A stretch of DNA of 64,000 bases from Callorhinus ursinus (Eukaryota; Chordata; Mammalia; Carnivora; Otariidae), in NCBI RefSeq assembly GCF_003265705.1, contig NW_020312788.1, positions 6,494,553 to 6,558,552 on the forward strand. Reading direction: 5' to 3'. Below the pieces are notes generated by a model, which worked only from the letters and a program-made list of their open reading frames with translations, had not been told where the DNA came from and ran no database searches. Numbering within the stretch: position 1 is the first letter of the stretch; each line of letters starts with the position of its first letter. Positions 35,033-46,684 of the stretch are shown in pieces. Position numbers and translations under genes: made by a program.

Positions 35033-36845
35033 TCTATATCACGCTAGCTTGGGCAGTGCTTTTAGTTTGTTGTGACTTCTGTTTGAGGTGGACGGTGTCC
35101 CAGGAACTTGGTGTGTACAAGTAAAAGAGGTGCCAAGGAGTCAACACTAGGAAAACCAACTCTCCAAGTTTCAAGGTTTCCACATGCTGAGAATGTACAT
35201 TTTGTAGCCTCAGAGAGGGGGAGACGCGGGCTGCTCCACTCTGTCCTAACAGGACATCTGTACTCCAAGTCAAATGGCCACCCAGGTACCTCAGTGCTTC
35301 TTTATGGGTCTGTAATTTCTATTATGACTTTCGACTGTCATCTTTCAGCATATTTTCATTTATTGTTTTTAGCTACAATCAGGCCAGTAATAGGAGAGCA
35401 ATTCTAGGGAGTGAATGTGCAGATAAAATATGTAGACCCTGGCAATAGTGAGGTCTACTTAGCCACACCTCATATTTCAGTTCACAGAAATGTGTGTGGG
35501 GGCTGACATAAGTACTCCCTGTTGTGTTATTGCTTATGGCTCAGTAGCCCTTTGAGAAGACTGGAGAATAAAGGACTGCAGCGAGCGGGTGTTGTCGAAA
35601 TGGCAGAGCTAGAGAGGGTGCCCACAAGCACCCGAAAGAGTTTTATGTTTCTTAACAAATGTTTTCTTGATGTTACCCTCAAATCCCACCTGTGTTTCCT
35701 TCTCTCGCCATCCACATCAGTCGCCTCTTTGCTTTTCAGACTTCCTTTTGAGGCATCAATGAACCTAAAGGAAACCAGCATGGTGGGAATTTCGCAACAA
35801 CTTGCAGCATATCGCTTTCTTGGCAGCAAGGCGACTAAATGGCATTCAGACTCTCACTGCAGGGCCACAGCTGATCAATAATTTCCAGGAGCCCCTTCTG
35901 ACTGTGTCAGAAGCAAAACCAAGGAATGTGACTAGGCCAGTTAGAAATAGCACCCTGACAGGAAAATTCCAGGGCAGTCAAAAGATAAATTGTAACATTT
36001 GGTTATATTACTATGTGTTAAGGCTCTTTCTTGACAGGAGACATTTGGTTCCCATTTTAAGGCTGCAGAGGGCTTTAACTAAGCATAGAGATATGAGTGT
36101 CACAAAGGAGTGTTTCAAACAGCTACATTAAGAAATTGAGGTTGTCAAATCTCCCCTTGTGATTTTAAGGATGAGAAATGATCATCCAGGTATATACTAA
36201 AACGTTCCATTAGAAAACTATTTTAAATGCCGTTACCCTGGCAAAGCCTCCCCTAATGAAATGGAAATAATGTTATGATTTCTAAACTATTTTTTTTTCT
36301 CTTACTTTTCTGTCAGGAAAGTCTCTCATCTGGCACTATAGTACAGTTATATTTTTCTCAGCTTATTATTTTTCCTTTGTAGTAGGAGTAGTAGGTATAG
36401 TTACATAGATAGTTGCTGCGTGATTCCAACTTTTAAAAAATATGAAATAATACAATGCCTGCCCAGAACAGTGCTAAATGTTAGATTACTTGATAGGTGT
36501 TCTTGAGTGATGAAGGAACCAAAAAATGCACTCTTTTCCTTTGTATTGTGCATGTAGAGAGTGGAAGACCCAGACTATTATGAACATCATTGCCATCACT
36601 GCTTCTTATTGATGGTGGCATGCAGAATACAATGTGGCTGGGGATAAGAAATAGGCAACTCAATTCTTGGACTCCTTACCCACTTTTCATAAATTATCCA
36701 ACTGAAGGTCAGAATCCTTGAGTAGAGGTCCTTAAAGGTCAATGTGGTATTTGGAAGGAGATCTCCCAGACTCTAAAGCTTTTGCTCATTATTTAATACA
36801 GGACTGCATAAAAGTTGGTGTTAACAGGGTATTTATTCTGCTTTC

Positions 36846-36975
36846 AGCCTCAGTTATTCCATCTGTAAAATGGCAATAATGTTTCATTTATTGCATACAT
36901 TTCAAAACTGTTATAAAGAAAAGAGATAATTGATATACAGAAATTAATATAGGCTCTTAGTTAATGTATTAAAGA
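36846..36975 (+). mobile_element. MIR fragment
   Basis: gcctcagttattccatctgt then aaaatggcaataatgtttca, followed by gttataaagaaaagagataa, is the 3' half of the MIR core (cctcagtttcctcatctgtaaaatgggg). Confidence 0.75.
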
Positions 36976-36998
36976 CAGTTAATGGCATTCAACATCAT

Positions 36999-37022
36999 CA
37001 TCGTCATCGTCATCGTCTTCTT
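36999..37022 (+). repeat. (CATCGT)n short simple repeat
   Basis: Tandem CATCAT/CGTCAT units, about four copies. Confidence 0.85.
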
Positions 37023-37213
37023 TGTCCAATTGCAAAGTGACTTATAGAGTTAGGTGGGATAATCATCTTTCTTAAAGGGTTCAGGTTAATATCGATCAGC
37101 ATTTTGAAAGGGCCAGACTTGGCAGAGAAGGGGGAAAAACTGTTCAAGTTTAGAGGGAATATTTGTGCCATAACTTGGAGGCAATAATATTTTAATTCAG
37201 TTTTGTGGAGGAT

Positions 37214-37326
37214 CTTTTTTTTTCTCAAGTTTTTATTTAAGTTCCAGTCAGTTAACATACAATGTAATACTAGTTTCAGATGTGGAATTTAGCGATTCAT
37301 CACTCCCATACAACACCCAGTGAGCA
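37214..37326 (-). mobile_element. L1 3' terminal fragment, minus
   Basis: T-run, then caagtttttatttaagttcc, agtcagttaacatacaatgt, tagtttcagatgtggaattt and catacaacacccagtgagca. This is the antisense end of a carnivore L1 3'UTR subfamily distinct from the copy at 10017-10395. Only about 110 bp are present. Confidence 0.8.
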
Positions 37327-39087
37327 GGACTCAATGGGTAGAGTTGAGAGGAGGAGTGGCATATGTGCGGCAGGGCAATGGTGGTGATGGCAATTAATAG
37401 AGTCTTTATACAGTTATTCAAGAAAACGTTTAATGACTTGTTTTATGCCAATCAAAATACCATATACTAGATTTATAAGATATATAAACAATGATTTCTG
37501 CATTCAAGGAGCTCACACTTTAATGGGGCATCAAAAAGTGAACCACTACTCTTCGGCGTGGCAAGTGTTATAAAATAGAGATGTGTACAAGGTACAGTGG
37601 TAGCAATGAGCAAGAAGAAGCTAACTTTCTTGAGAAGACTGAAAAAGTTTTTTCTGAAGGATGCTGCTTAAAACTACGCTTTCTTTTGGGACTGTAGTTT
37701 GAGTTTCAGAGGATGTATGGCTCAAGAGCTGACCGGAGTAGTGAACTGACACAGTCAAAAACCTTGACAAAAAAAATTTCCTTTACCTATAGGATGGAGT
37801 AGAGAGTGTGAGAGGCAGAAATATCTGAAAAAAATGCTGTTTTACATTACATAGGCAAAGGGTAGGGTGTGACCATGGATGGATTTGGAAGAATTAATGG
37901 ATGAGGGACTCAGTGTCAAAGGTAAAAGGAGAGACTGGAAAATACGAGATTATATTTACAAGCTTGAATGTTGTCAGAGATAATCGTGCCTTTGATATAT
38001 ACACGGAAAGATGAAGAGCCATACAAAATGTCAGCTTGAGTGGGAGTTAATTATCCTAGCATGGAGAGAATTTCAAGAAGGTATCAACCAATGGAGGAGC
38101 TACTGGGAAAATTGAATAGCATATAAGCATTTTCTGAATTAGGTCTATTTCATTCTGTACAGTGCCCACAAACCACAAAGATATAATGGATAAATCTCCT
38201 TTTTGAGCTTGTCAAGAGCAGAGAAATAAAAATAAAAAGAATTTCATACAGCATCCCTGTATCAAAAAACAAGATATAAAAACACTTATTTCAGAGCCCA
38301 AAGTGATTTCGGGATTGTGCCCTGTTCCGCTCTCCTTGACTGGCATCCAGTAAGTGAACTGATTCTTTTTGTCAGTAAAATCTTCAAAATAACACTTTGT
38401 TTGTTTGTTTGTTTGTTTAAATAAGAATGTTTAAAAACAGGATAGTGGTTTTAATTGTATGGAAAATAATGTATCTTCACCACAGTCATGGCTATTGTCA
38501 CTCTAGTCCTGACAGTATAGATTTCATAGCTGTGGTCTGATATGTGCTTCTCTGCTATGTTCTATTCTGACTTTTGAATAAAGAAAAGCATGTCACATTT
38601 GCTTTTCTGTGTTGTGCAAATTTTCTGGTTTTCCTAGGTGTTACATATGATAATTATTAATATACCATTTTTTTTTTAATCCCCTGTTACTTGGAAGGAA
38701 AAATCTTCCTGAAATAACATGAAGTGAAAACCCAGGTGAGTAAACAAAGATCTGAAAAATCTTTGTCTGAGAATCTACATTTATTTTTTTCCGTGAAGGA
38801 GGATGGCGTGCACAATAGATTTTACCTTTCATTTAACGGAGCATCCCAGTCTTTACCAGACTTGCCTTAATGACAGAGATCAAAATTTGAAATTATTGAG
38901 ATCGGGGGTGTATTTCCAGGAATTTTTATAGGAAATTTGGAACACATAGACCAAGTGGTCATTATTTGAGGGCAGAGATGAGTAACAAAAGTCAGGGTCG
39001 TGGAAGAGCATGCTGGGAAATTCATATTTGTTACTTGTACATTGAGATGACTCCAAATTCTGTGAGGATAGGTAGGAATAGTATAGT
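37327..39087. other. Mostly unassigned, possible L2 relic
   Basis: The part 37500-37980 (caaggagctcacactttaat, ggcaagtgttataaaataga) is reminiscent of antisense L2 but too decayed to assert. A (GTTT)n run lies at 38398-38418. No gene is supported. Confidence 0.4.
38397..38419 (+). repeat. (TTTG)n microsatellite
   Basis: Five to six TTTG units in a row. Confidence 0.95.
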
Positions 39088-39280
39088 TTACTGATTAAGA
39101 ACATGGACTTACCATCAAACAGAACTGGATTCAAATCCTGTTTCCCAACTAATTATGGAATTTTGTACAGTTATTTATCTTCACTGAATTCCAGCTCCCT
39201 CATCTAGGATGGTGATGAGGATGAGATAAATACATTATCTTCGCAAAGAGCTCAGCAAGGCGCCTGACAAAGTAATCGAT
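39088..39280 (+). mobile_element. MIR element
   Basis: Good MIR order: actgattaagaacatggact, aactggattcaaatcctgtt, gaattttgtacagttattta, agctccctcatctaggatgg, gatgagataaatacattatc and gcaaggcgcctgaca. Near full length but diverged. Confidence 0.85.
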
Positions 39281-40784
39281 CAAAAATGGTACTGGCATTA
39301 AAATTGTACCTTTCTTTCTCCAGAGTTAACTTTGAGAGTTCAAACCAAAAGAAACGTGTCAGGTATTCATGGGCAGAGGATTTATTGCTCCTCAGTTCTC
39401 CTCTTCTTGGATACTACTAGAGAAGTACAGAAGCCTGAACATTGCCTTTGGCCAACTTGCATCAGTGCTCTGCCCACTCCCTTCTAGACTCCTGATGACA
39501 CTCTCTCTACGAGCCGGACCTGACTACTCAGACACCCAGAACTGCTCCTTGAAGGCAGAGCTGCTTAAAGCTTTGACTTCCTGTCCTCGGGCTTTTTTGG
39601 TAGTTATCGGGCAGTCTGGCCTGAGGCTCTGCCCCAGTTGCTCTTACATGGGGGGCTTTGTCTGGCCCATTAGCCTTCAGTCTCCCCCCCCCCCCAACCC
39701 TTCTATCTTAGCTCCTTGAGAAGCGGAGAGCAAGAGTCAACTTAGAACTTAGAACTGATAACAGGGCCTGTACCTATGCCTCCCCATGACTGGACTGAAG
39801 AGTTTACTTAACCAAGCAGAAGTTCCAAACAGTGCCTGTCAATTTTTTTTTTTTTTTTTTTTTTTTTAATCTCCAGGGTGCTCCTTTTGTGGGATGTAGT
39901 AGATTCTTCTTAGACTTAGGGCAATTGTTAAATAAACACATTTCTTTTCCCACCTTAAAATTCCAACCATGCAGGAAGAGCATTCTTTTTCCTTAGCACA
40001 AGCCTTAGGTGCCAACACGACCTGAGGCCATTACCTGAAGTCATGACCAAATGCCAATAAAGCAACTTGTGTTGGAGCAATTGACGTTAAGGACTCCTCC
40101 TCTTAATGTTGTTGAGAGCATTGCATCTGGTGACTTAGTCTCTCTCCATTTGGACTAGATGAATATGCTAGTGAATACAGGGTCACCTTAGAACCCTTTC
40201 CACTCTGGATCCTGTGGACACAGAGTACTCTAAACATGGAACATATTTCTTGTAGAGAAACTCCGAAGAAGTAGCAGTTTGCCAAGACCTGACCTGAAAA
40301 GAATCAGATTTTCAGAAACTTGGAACAAGCTTCGAGAACCGGCTTTTCGGGGATAGTCAGGGTCAATTCAGAGTCTTCAAGTGATTTACACTGAAGAGCA
40401 GAAAATAGCAGTCTCTTCTATTTGGAATTTGTCATTTTGTCACTTGTATTATTTAGAGTACTAAAGAGAGTCAAACTCAAAAAATGTTACCATAATGACA
40501 AAATGAATTAATGTTTGTCTTAGAACTAGTAAGCCACTTAACGCCTTCTCAGATTTGGCTCGTTAAGAAAGAAAAAACACTTCTTGTTTTGTAACAATTT
40601 TCTCGATTTTACATTTCTTTTCTCCTTTGAGGAATAGAAAATGTAATACTGATATGGCAGTCATTTGAAATTAATTTGAAAAGCCTACTCCATTTACTAC
40701 TTAAGATCAAAGTCTACATTTTTCTGACATTTTTTTGATACTAATTACCATTGTAGCTTAATTGACTTCCATCTGGGAAAGGAG

Positions 40785-40785
<1 letters not shown>
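39281..40785. other. Unassigned repeat-poor sequence
   Basis: No transposon recognised. It includes a C-run at 39682-39695 and a T-run of about 27 at 39842-39868. The open frame at 39369-39719 (116 codons) carries no known domain and ends in the C-run, so it is not supported. Confidence 0.5.
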
Positions 40786-40824
<39 letters not shown>

Positions 40825-41052
40825 GCACGTGCGTACACATATGCACACACATATATACATACTTGCACATGCGCACATATGCATACACATATGCACACAC
40901 ATATACAAACCTGCACATGTGCACGTATGCACACACATATATACATACCTGCACGTGCGCACATAAACATGCAATACGGTTTTATACACACATGTGTGTA
41001 TGTGTATATGCATATACATGTATATGCATATACACAGACACATATACACACG
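40786..41052. repeat. (AC)n and alternating purine-pyrimidine minisatellite
   Basis: A pure (AC)n run (40786-40820) leads into about 230 bp of nearly unbroken purine-pyrimidine alternation. A degenerate 38-48 bp unit beginning c(c/t)tgcac recurs at 40822, 40862, 40910 and 40948. All open frames crossing it (40741-41207, both strands) translate as H/T or V/C/Y repeats and are artefacts. Confidence 0.95.
41001..41036. repeat. Perfect 36-bp palindrome
   Basis: Positions 41001-41036 equal their own reverse complement, starting tgtgtatatgcatatac and centred in catg. An independent perfect 18-bp palindrome, atacacacatgtgtgtat, lies immediately before it at 40984-41001. Cruciform extrusion is plausible but inferred. 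Confidence 0.93.
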
Positions 41053-41389
41053 TATATCCATAATTTGCTAAAATAAAGGCAGCAAAACAACTGGGTTTTA
41101 AAATTCCAAATTGACTTATTAGGATGTATTAAAGGTGTTTTACAAAAAAAAAACACGGTAGAAAAGAAGAATAAATAAAATAAAAAATAAAACACTGTAG
41201 AAACCAATCAGGAAGGTGAGTTAAAGATTTTTGTGTAGGAAAAAACGTCATTCTAGCCACATTGCAACTCTGTAAGACCGTTTTGAGATATAGAAGCAAA
41301 AGCACAAGCCACTTTCCCAGTTTTCTTGCTCTCTCTCCTTCATGTTTTATAAAACTGCAGTTTTATTGCTAGATAATATGGTAAAAAAG

Positions 41390-42270
41390 ATTCATTGTAA
41401 GGGTTACCTAACAACGTTGGTGGTGTTGATGAATAGTTGCAATTAATACATTCCCTTAATTAGTCTGATACCCAGAAGATGCACCTGGCAGGTCATTTTA
41501 ATACTACAATTGATTTATAGCTGCTAGAAATGATTTTACCTGCTATCTTCAGAGAGTACAATTAGAGTGGATTTCATTTTTTTTATGCATTTTCACTGAG
41601 GAATAAACATAAAAGGTCTATGTAATTCAGAACAAAGCAGCTATAATGTACTAATGGTTTATGGATTTTATTAATATTCAGCTAACATTAGAGGCAATTT
41701 TAGGAGAGAGCAACCTATTTTCTTTACGAAGTATTCAGGTTTTTAGTATCTGAGTGCTTTGTTTAAAAAATAAACCTTGATATTTTCTGATGAGTTGCTT
41801 TTATTTCTTATAGGAAAAATGTTGTATGTTATAACGTGAAAAAAGAAAATAAAAAATTTTAAGTGCTATTAATTGCATGCAGATGCATTTCTATACTGTA
41901 TATTTACTTTTTAAATACATGTAAATTTAAAAATAAGTCATTAGGCATTCATGTGATTTAAATAGTGCTTCCATTAATATAATTGTTGAGCTAATGGATG
42001 AACTCTATTAGTAATGGAGGGAGTTGCACTTTGTGGTTGAACAGGTAACAGAATATTTTAAGAACCTGATTACATATCTGGCTTTTAATTCCCTGTTTAT
42101 CTGGGATATTAATTTTGCTAATCGGGAATCTTTGTCCTTCTCTCTCATCATCCATAACAGCGGACCAATTTCCTTGTTTAGTTTAAGATAGCAGGACAAT
42201 GAGAAATCAGTTCCAGAGATAAAGCCAATAGTCCTATGAAAGGTATTAATATTTAAATACACTGTTCCTA
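41390..42270. promoter_or_regulatory. Candidate developmental conserved noncoding element
   Basis: Repeat-free, AT-rich but complex sequence with many homeodomain TAAT cores (ccttaattagtctgatacc, ccattaatataattgttgag, tattaattttgctaatcggg). There is also a POU/octamer-like ttgcatgcagatgcat at 41874-41889, E-boxes cacctggcag and caggtaac, and a tgatttat site. The style is that of vertebrate developmental enhancers. Conservation cannot be tested from this sequence alone. Confidence 0.28.
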
Positions 42271-43559
42271 CATCTAAAAGGAACTCTACCTAAAAGAAAT
42301 GTCTTTATCAAAGGGTCAGTGAACCTCTGTTAGCTCTAGGAAAATTTATGTTTAAAAATCCGTATTTATTTAAAATTTGTCCTATGACTCTTTCGCGAGG
42401 GCCTACTAGGGGCGAGATACAAAGCTTAGAAGAGCTGTGGATTCAAGAGGGAAAAAACAAAAGCTCTCTGCCAATGTGTTATTGCGATCTAGTGGGGAAG
42501 GGCAGGAGGATTCACCAACTAATCCACAAATACAAAGTCTCCAGTATCCGTAAGCTGTTGAATCCCATGAAGGAGGAACGAGGACCCTGTGTGAGGAGAT
42601 CCCCGGGAGGCCCAGCTGCTGCTGCATTTCTGTGTCACGGATTCTAAACCTGACATTGGCAGCCTGGTCCAAACCACAGAGGAATGCATCATAGCACCCG
42701 TAGTGCCCCCTAATAACATCTCTCCTCCATCAAACCCCCGTCTTCTGAACCCCTATCAGTAGCTGGATTTGACTTTTTTTGTTTGGTTTTATTTTTAGTA
42801 GTTGGTAATAGATTGCAAAGTTGTTCAGTCTCTTGTCCAAATTTCCTTCCCATTAATGCTGCACATTACAAAGACAGCCAGCTAGGGTTAGCAGGAGAGG
42901 TCAGGATCAGATATTTTAATTCTTTAGAAGCTGACCATCCACATAGAGTATAACTCATCAAATCTAACCCAGATATTTTTAAAATAAAACTTCCCTAGTC
43001 AACACCATTCTAGATAACTGAAGATTACTCAAAATTAATATTAATTAATCAGTCTGGAATCATTAAGGTAATATGATCTCTCAAAACACTCTAAGGCCTT
43101 TGATTCTGAACCTTTCTCTATAAAACTACAAGCTTAAAAAAAAAATCTGTGCTTATTTACCAAACAGTGCAGCTACCCATAAAGGTCCTGGGACTCCCTG
43201 GAGAATGTCCTAATGCCAGTAGGAAATTCCTCTGGAATTAGAGGGCCACAGGATTTGGAAGTTTCCAGGTATTGGAAGCAAAGACATTTTCTCTGTGAAG
43301 ATTGTGGCGTGGCTGACAGAGGGTTAAAGCATGAAGCCTGTTGGCGACCAGTGCCGGCTAACCCCTTTACCACTACTTCTGTGGTTATGCTGAAGGAGTC
43401 AGTTAGCATTTCCTAAATTACAGGATTGGGACTTCAAGAGGTCATTTTGCCCACCCCCCTGCTTCTGGGCAGGACAGTACTTAATTATCTTGGCTCACGG
43501 AGCTCTCTCTGAAACCAATTGATGCATAGATACAATCATTTGCCTCAGGGGAACATGAT

Positions 43560-43920
43560 GCTATGCAGATAGATTGTTTTTGTTTATTTCTGTTTTTGGA
43601 GAATGAACATTTAAAAGGGAAATGCTCTCCCACTTGATTTTGTGCGCAATGTGGTCTAAATTATATTCTGCTCTGGTTCTCATGCTGCAGGAGGTTTTTA
43701 ATGCCGAACAGGATCACTGACAGCCATCTGTGCCTGGCCCCAGGCATGGGCTCTCCTAGGATATGTCTACACTCACCTGTCGGCACCACCGGTTTAGGCT
43801 GCTAATATCATTTGAACACTTTGCATTGAAAGAAATAGGAATAAAAAGGTAGTTTTGTGTCCTGTGGGAGAGTCATTATTCTTACAACTTGCTTCGCAGC
43901 TCCTCCTTGCCAACTTCTTC
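43560..43920. promoter_or_regulatory. Candidate conserved noncoding element
   Basis: Unique sequence combining cactgacagccatctg (TGACAG with an E-box), actcacctgtcggcaccacc, accggtttaggc and ctgctaatatcatttgaaca. There is no transposon resemblance. Regulatory role is inferred from motif mix only. Confidence 0.2.
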
Positions 43921-44289
43921 ACTACTGGCGGTTGAAGCAACTCATGTGACATTACATTCTTTCTTCCCTTTATAAAAAAATTTTTTTTAAGGTAATCTGA
44001 AAAGAACTTCTGATTTCAGTATTTAAGATTAGCTGTCCCTGATGCTTTTCCTCCTCATTTCCCACTAACATTCTTATGAAGACACAAGAAATGAGAATCA
44101 AGTTGTCTATAAAGTCAATCTGTGGCTTGTGAATAGTTTAAAAATGAGCAGACCAGTCTCAAGGACCTAAAAGGTGGGCAGATTCTTCTTCCAAAGTGCT
44201 CCCTGACTCAAGTCAGAAGCCTAGGGTCTGCATCCACAGAAGACTAGGGGGTGTCTTACCCCTGTGTCCCTCTGTGGGTTGTGGGAACT

Positions 44290-44445
44290 GGAGAGAGACC
44301 AGCAGCATCTCCATCCCCTGGGAGCTTGTGAGAAATGAGGGATCGCAGATCCTGTCCAGACCTAACTCAGTCACAATCTGCACTTGAACAAGATCTGCAG
44401 GTGATTCGTGTACTCATGAAAGTTTGGGAAACAATGCTTAAAACT
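44290..44445 (+). mobile_element. MER5A (hAT-Charlie) fragment, plus
   Basis: gagaccagcagcatctccat, cccctgggagcttgtgagaa, agatcctgtccagacctaac, ctgcaggtgattcgtgtact and aaagtttgggaaacaatgct follow the MER5A order. The initial terminal repeat may be represented by cttccaaagtgctccctgac at 44190-44209, separated by about 90 bp of extra sequence. MER5A is a nonautonomous hAT DNA transposon. Confidence 0.65.
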
Positions 44446-45868
44446 TTGAGACCATCTCCCAATAGGCAGCATTAAGAAGTAAACATTATAGATATAGATG
44501 TTGAGGATGAGAATTTTAATTAAACTTAATGGTATTCTGTTTCAGCTCATGCTAACAATTTTTGAAGTTAGGAGACCTAGTGAAAGGTCTCTTTTTTCCT
44601 CTTTATCCACAGCAGAGTTGCACAGAACAATAAAATGGCCTTTTTTTACTGTTCTAAATTTCCAGGGTACTGGAGTAATTAATTTCTGCATATTTAAACT
44701 GGTATTAAATGACCTGAGATATAATGTTTGCTTTACTGTGACAGGGACTATCCAGTGTCAGGGATCATTCACACCCCATCTTAACTTCCTTTCCAGCTAA
44801 GATCTCCAAATGGCTCTGTGTTAAGTACACTTAAAAACTGGAACATACAAAATAATTTCAACTATTTAAAAAATGCACAGGAGACATTATAGTAAGAGAA
44901 TACACCAACTGCTAATGATGATTTCACCTAGAATTCTGGTTGAGTTCTTTTTCTTCACTTTAATTTTCTGTGTATCTCAATATTGCTATAATAAGTATGT
45001 CCTAATTTTAGAGTCATAAAATGATATTACTTAAAACTTAATTCATGCAGGTTTGTTCATGGAATAAGATGAAGCTATGGAAAAACTGCAGAAAGTCTAG
45101 AAGTACATCAAAATATTTTCTATATTTTTCTGTATTTTTAGCTTTTATATATATAAAAAAGACTTTCTTCTATAGCGGTTGCCACATGAGTTTCAAAAAT
45201 GTCTAATAAGTATTTTTTGAATGAGTGAATGCATGCATGTAGAATTTACTCCTTCTCAACTAGTGTTAACTGTGAGGTATTTGTGTTACAAATTTTGAGA
45301 TAGTATCATCCGTAAAACTGGAATTATAGTGGTTAATTTGTATACACACAGTCAAGTCAGATTAGTGACAGAAAAGTATAGTCTTTGGTGTCCTTTTCGT
45401 ATTTCTTTTCATGGCATTTGGTAAATTAATGATTTAACTAAACTTTCTCCAAACTTAGAAACATACTGTTTGGTATATAGTTCCTTAGAAAGGAATTTAC
45501 ATTGAAATTAATTAGCATTTCCAAATCTCCTTAACATGTGTTGTAAATGGTAATATTAATGGGATAATTTAATTTTAGCTGGAAGGTACAGACCACTGAA
45601 TTCGGAGATTTTAAATATTTTAGCTCTAGAATCCTTTTTTCCCCCCAATATATTCTTAGTGGGAGCATGTAAATTAAACACAAACAAGAAGTTTTGTTTT
45701 TTGGGGGGTGGAGGGAGTTCAGGTTCCTGTCTCATTCTTAATGAAGGTTCCTAGAAGCCTGGATATAGGAAACACAGTCTAAAAACCATAGACTCACAAA
45801 GCATTTGGATCACTGGGGTAAGGTAGAATTTTTCTCCCCCAGGGTACAACATGGTCACAGAAATATCA
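44446..45868. other. Unassigned AT-rich sequence
   Basis: No gene or named repeat. The open frame at 44498-44800 (100 codons) has no recognisable domain. Confidence 0.5.
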
Positions 45869-46096
45869 TGCTTATTTATTTATTTATTTATTTATTTAAT
45901 TTATTTTTTTAAGATTTTATTTATTTGACAGAGAGAGAGACAGTGAGAGAGGGAATACAAGCGGGGGGGGGGGGGAAGAGGGAGAAGCAGGCTTCCCGCC
46001 GAGCAAGGAGCCTGATGCGGGGCTCGATCCCAGGACCCTGGGATCATGACCTGAGCCGAAGGCAGACTCTTAATGACTGAGCCACCCAGGCGCCCC
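45869..46096 (-). mobile_element. Can-SINE, minus
   Basis: Expanded TTTA/TTTATT tail, aagattttatttatttgaca, an unusual run of about 14 G at 45963-45976, then ggctcgatcccaggaccctg and the inverted head gagccacccaggcgcccc. Tail expansion prevents fixing the duplication. Confidence 0.93.
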
Positions 46097-46342
46097 TATT
46101 TAGCATATTTATATCCATCATCTTCTGTGATCTCTGTAGCAGTGAAAGTCAGTTTCTTATATTACTAATGAAGAAGAGAGTTAGAGACATCGACTGGGGT
46201 GGTCCATGTTGACATCACTATTGAGAGCCAAAGCCAGGCTTTCATTCTAAATTAAAAGAGTGCAAACCTCAATATTTTCAATGCAAGACACTGCTATACA
46301 CATTAACATAAGCGGCTGACAAATTAGTAGTTGTTGTTAGCT

Positions 46343-46603
46343 AGAGAGGCAGTATAATGTGACACCTAAGAGTTCAAGCTCATGAGTCAGACTACCTGGG
46401 TTCAAATCCTGCCTCTGCTGTTCACTAGGTCTATGACTTTACGCAAGTTACTGAATGTCTTTGTTCTCTTGTTTACTTATTTATAAAATGTGCTTGTCAT
46501 AATGTCCACCTTATAGATAAGTGTGGAGTTTAAATGGTTAATATAAGATAAGTACTTAGAACAAGGCCTGGAAATAGTAAGTGTTCAATAAATGTTAGCT
46601 ATT
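46343..46603 (+). mobile_element. MIR element, near full length
   Basis: Very clear MIR: gaggcagtataatgtgacac, gactacctgggttcaaatcc, tgcctctgctgttcactagg, acgcaagttactgaatgtct, then the 3' tail agtaagtgttcaataaatgt. One of the best preserved ancient elements in the window. Confidence 0.92.
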
Positions 46604-46684
46604 TAGAGTATTTAGAGTAAGCCAAGGGCAACACTAATTATTTTTTGAGTACTATTTATATTGAATTCATACCACAAAGCAATT

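Larger units (their letters stand above)
31911..36845. other. Repeat-poor unique sequence
   Basis: Almost 5 kb in which I recognise no SINE, L1 or LTR, with higher GC and retained CpG dinucleotides at 32690-33580. Open frames of up to 119 codons (35522-35881, 32791-33150) lack domains, and opposing frames of similar length overlap them, so they are not supported as genes. A weak DNA-transposon-like stretch lies at 34690-35032. Confidence 0.6.
41053..44289. other. Repeat-poor unique sequence
   Basis: Over 3 kb with no recognised young repeat. A weak antisense L2-like stretch lies at 42385-42530 (gatctagtggggaagggcag). Short overlapping frames at 42348-42719 and 43173-43416 have no recognisable product. 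Confidence 0.55.

Noticed and set aside
35522..35881. 119-codon plus-strand open frame in the repeat-poor block
   Set aside because: No known domain, and an equally long opposite-strand frame overlaps it. Plausible only as chance unless conservation shows codon-type changes.
40741..41207. Several overlapping open frames up to 149 codons on both strands
   Set aside because: They are translations of the AC/AT simple-repeat tract (H/T or V/C/Y runs) with no domain.
44498..44800. 100-codon plus-strand frame
   Set aside because: No recognisable family, and it follows a DNA transposon fragment in AT-rich sequence.
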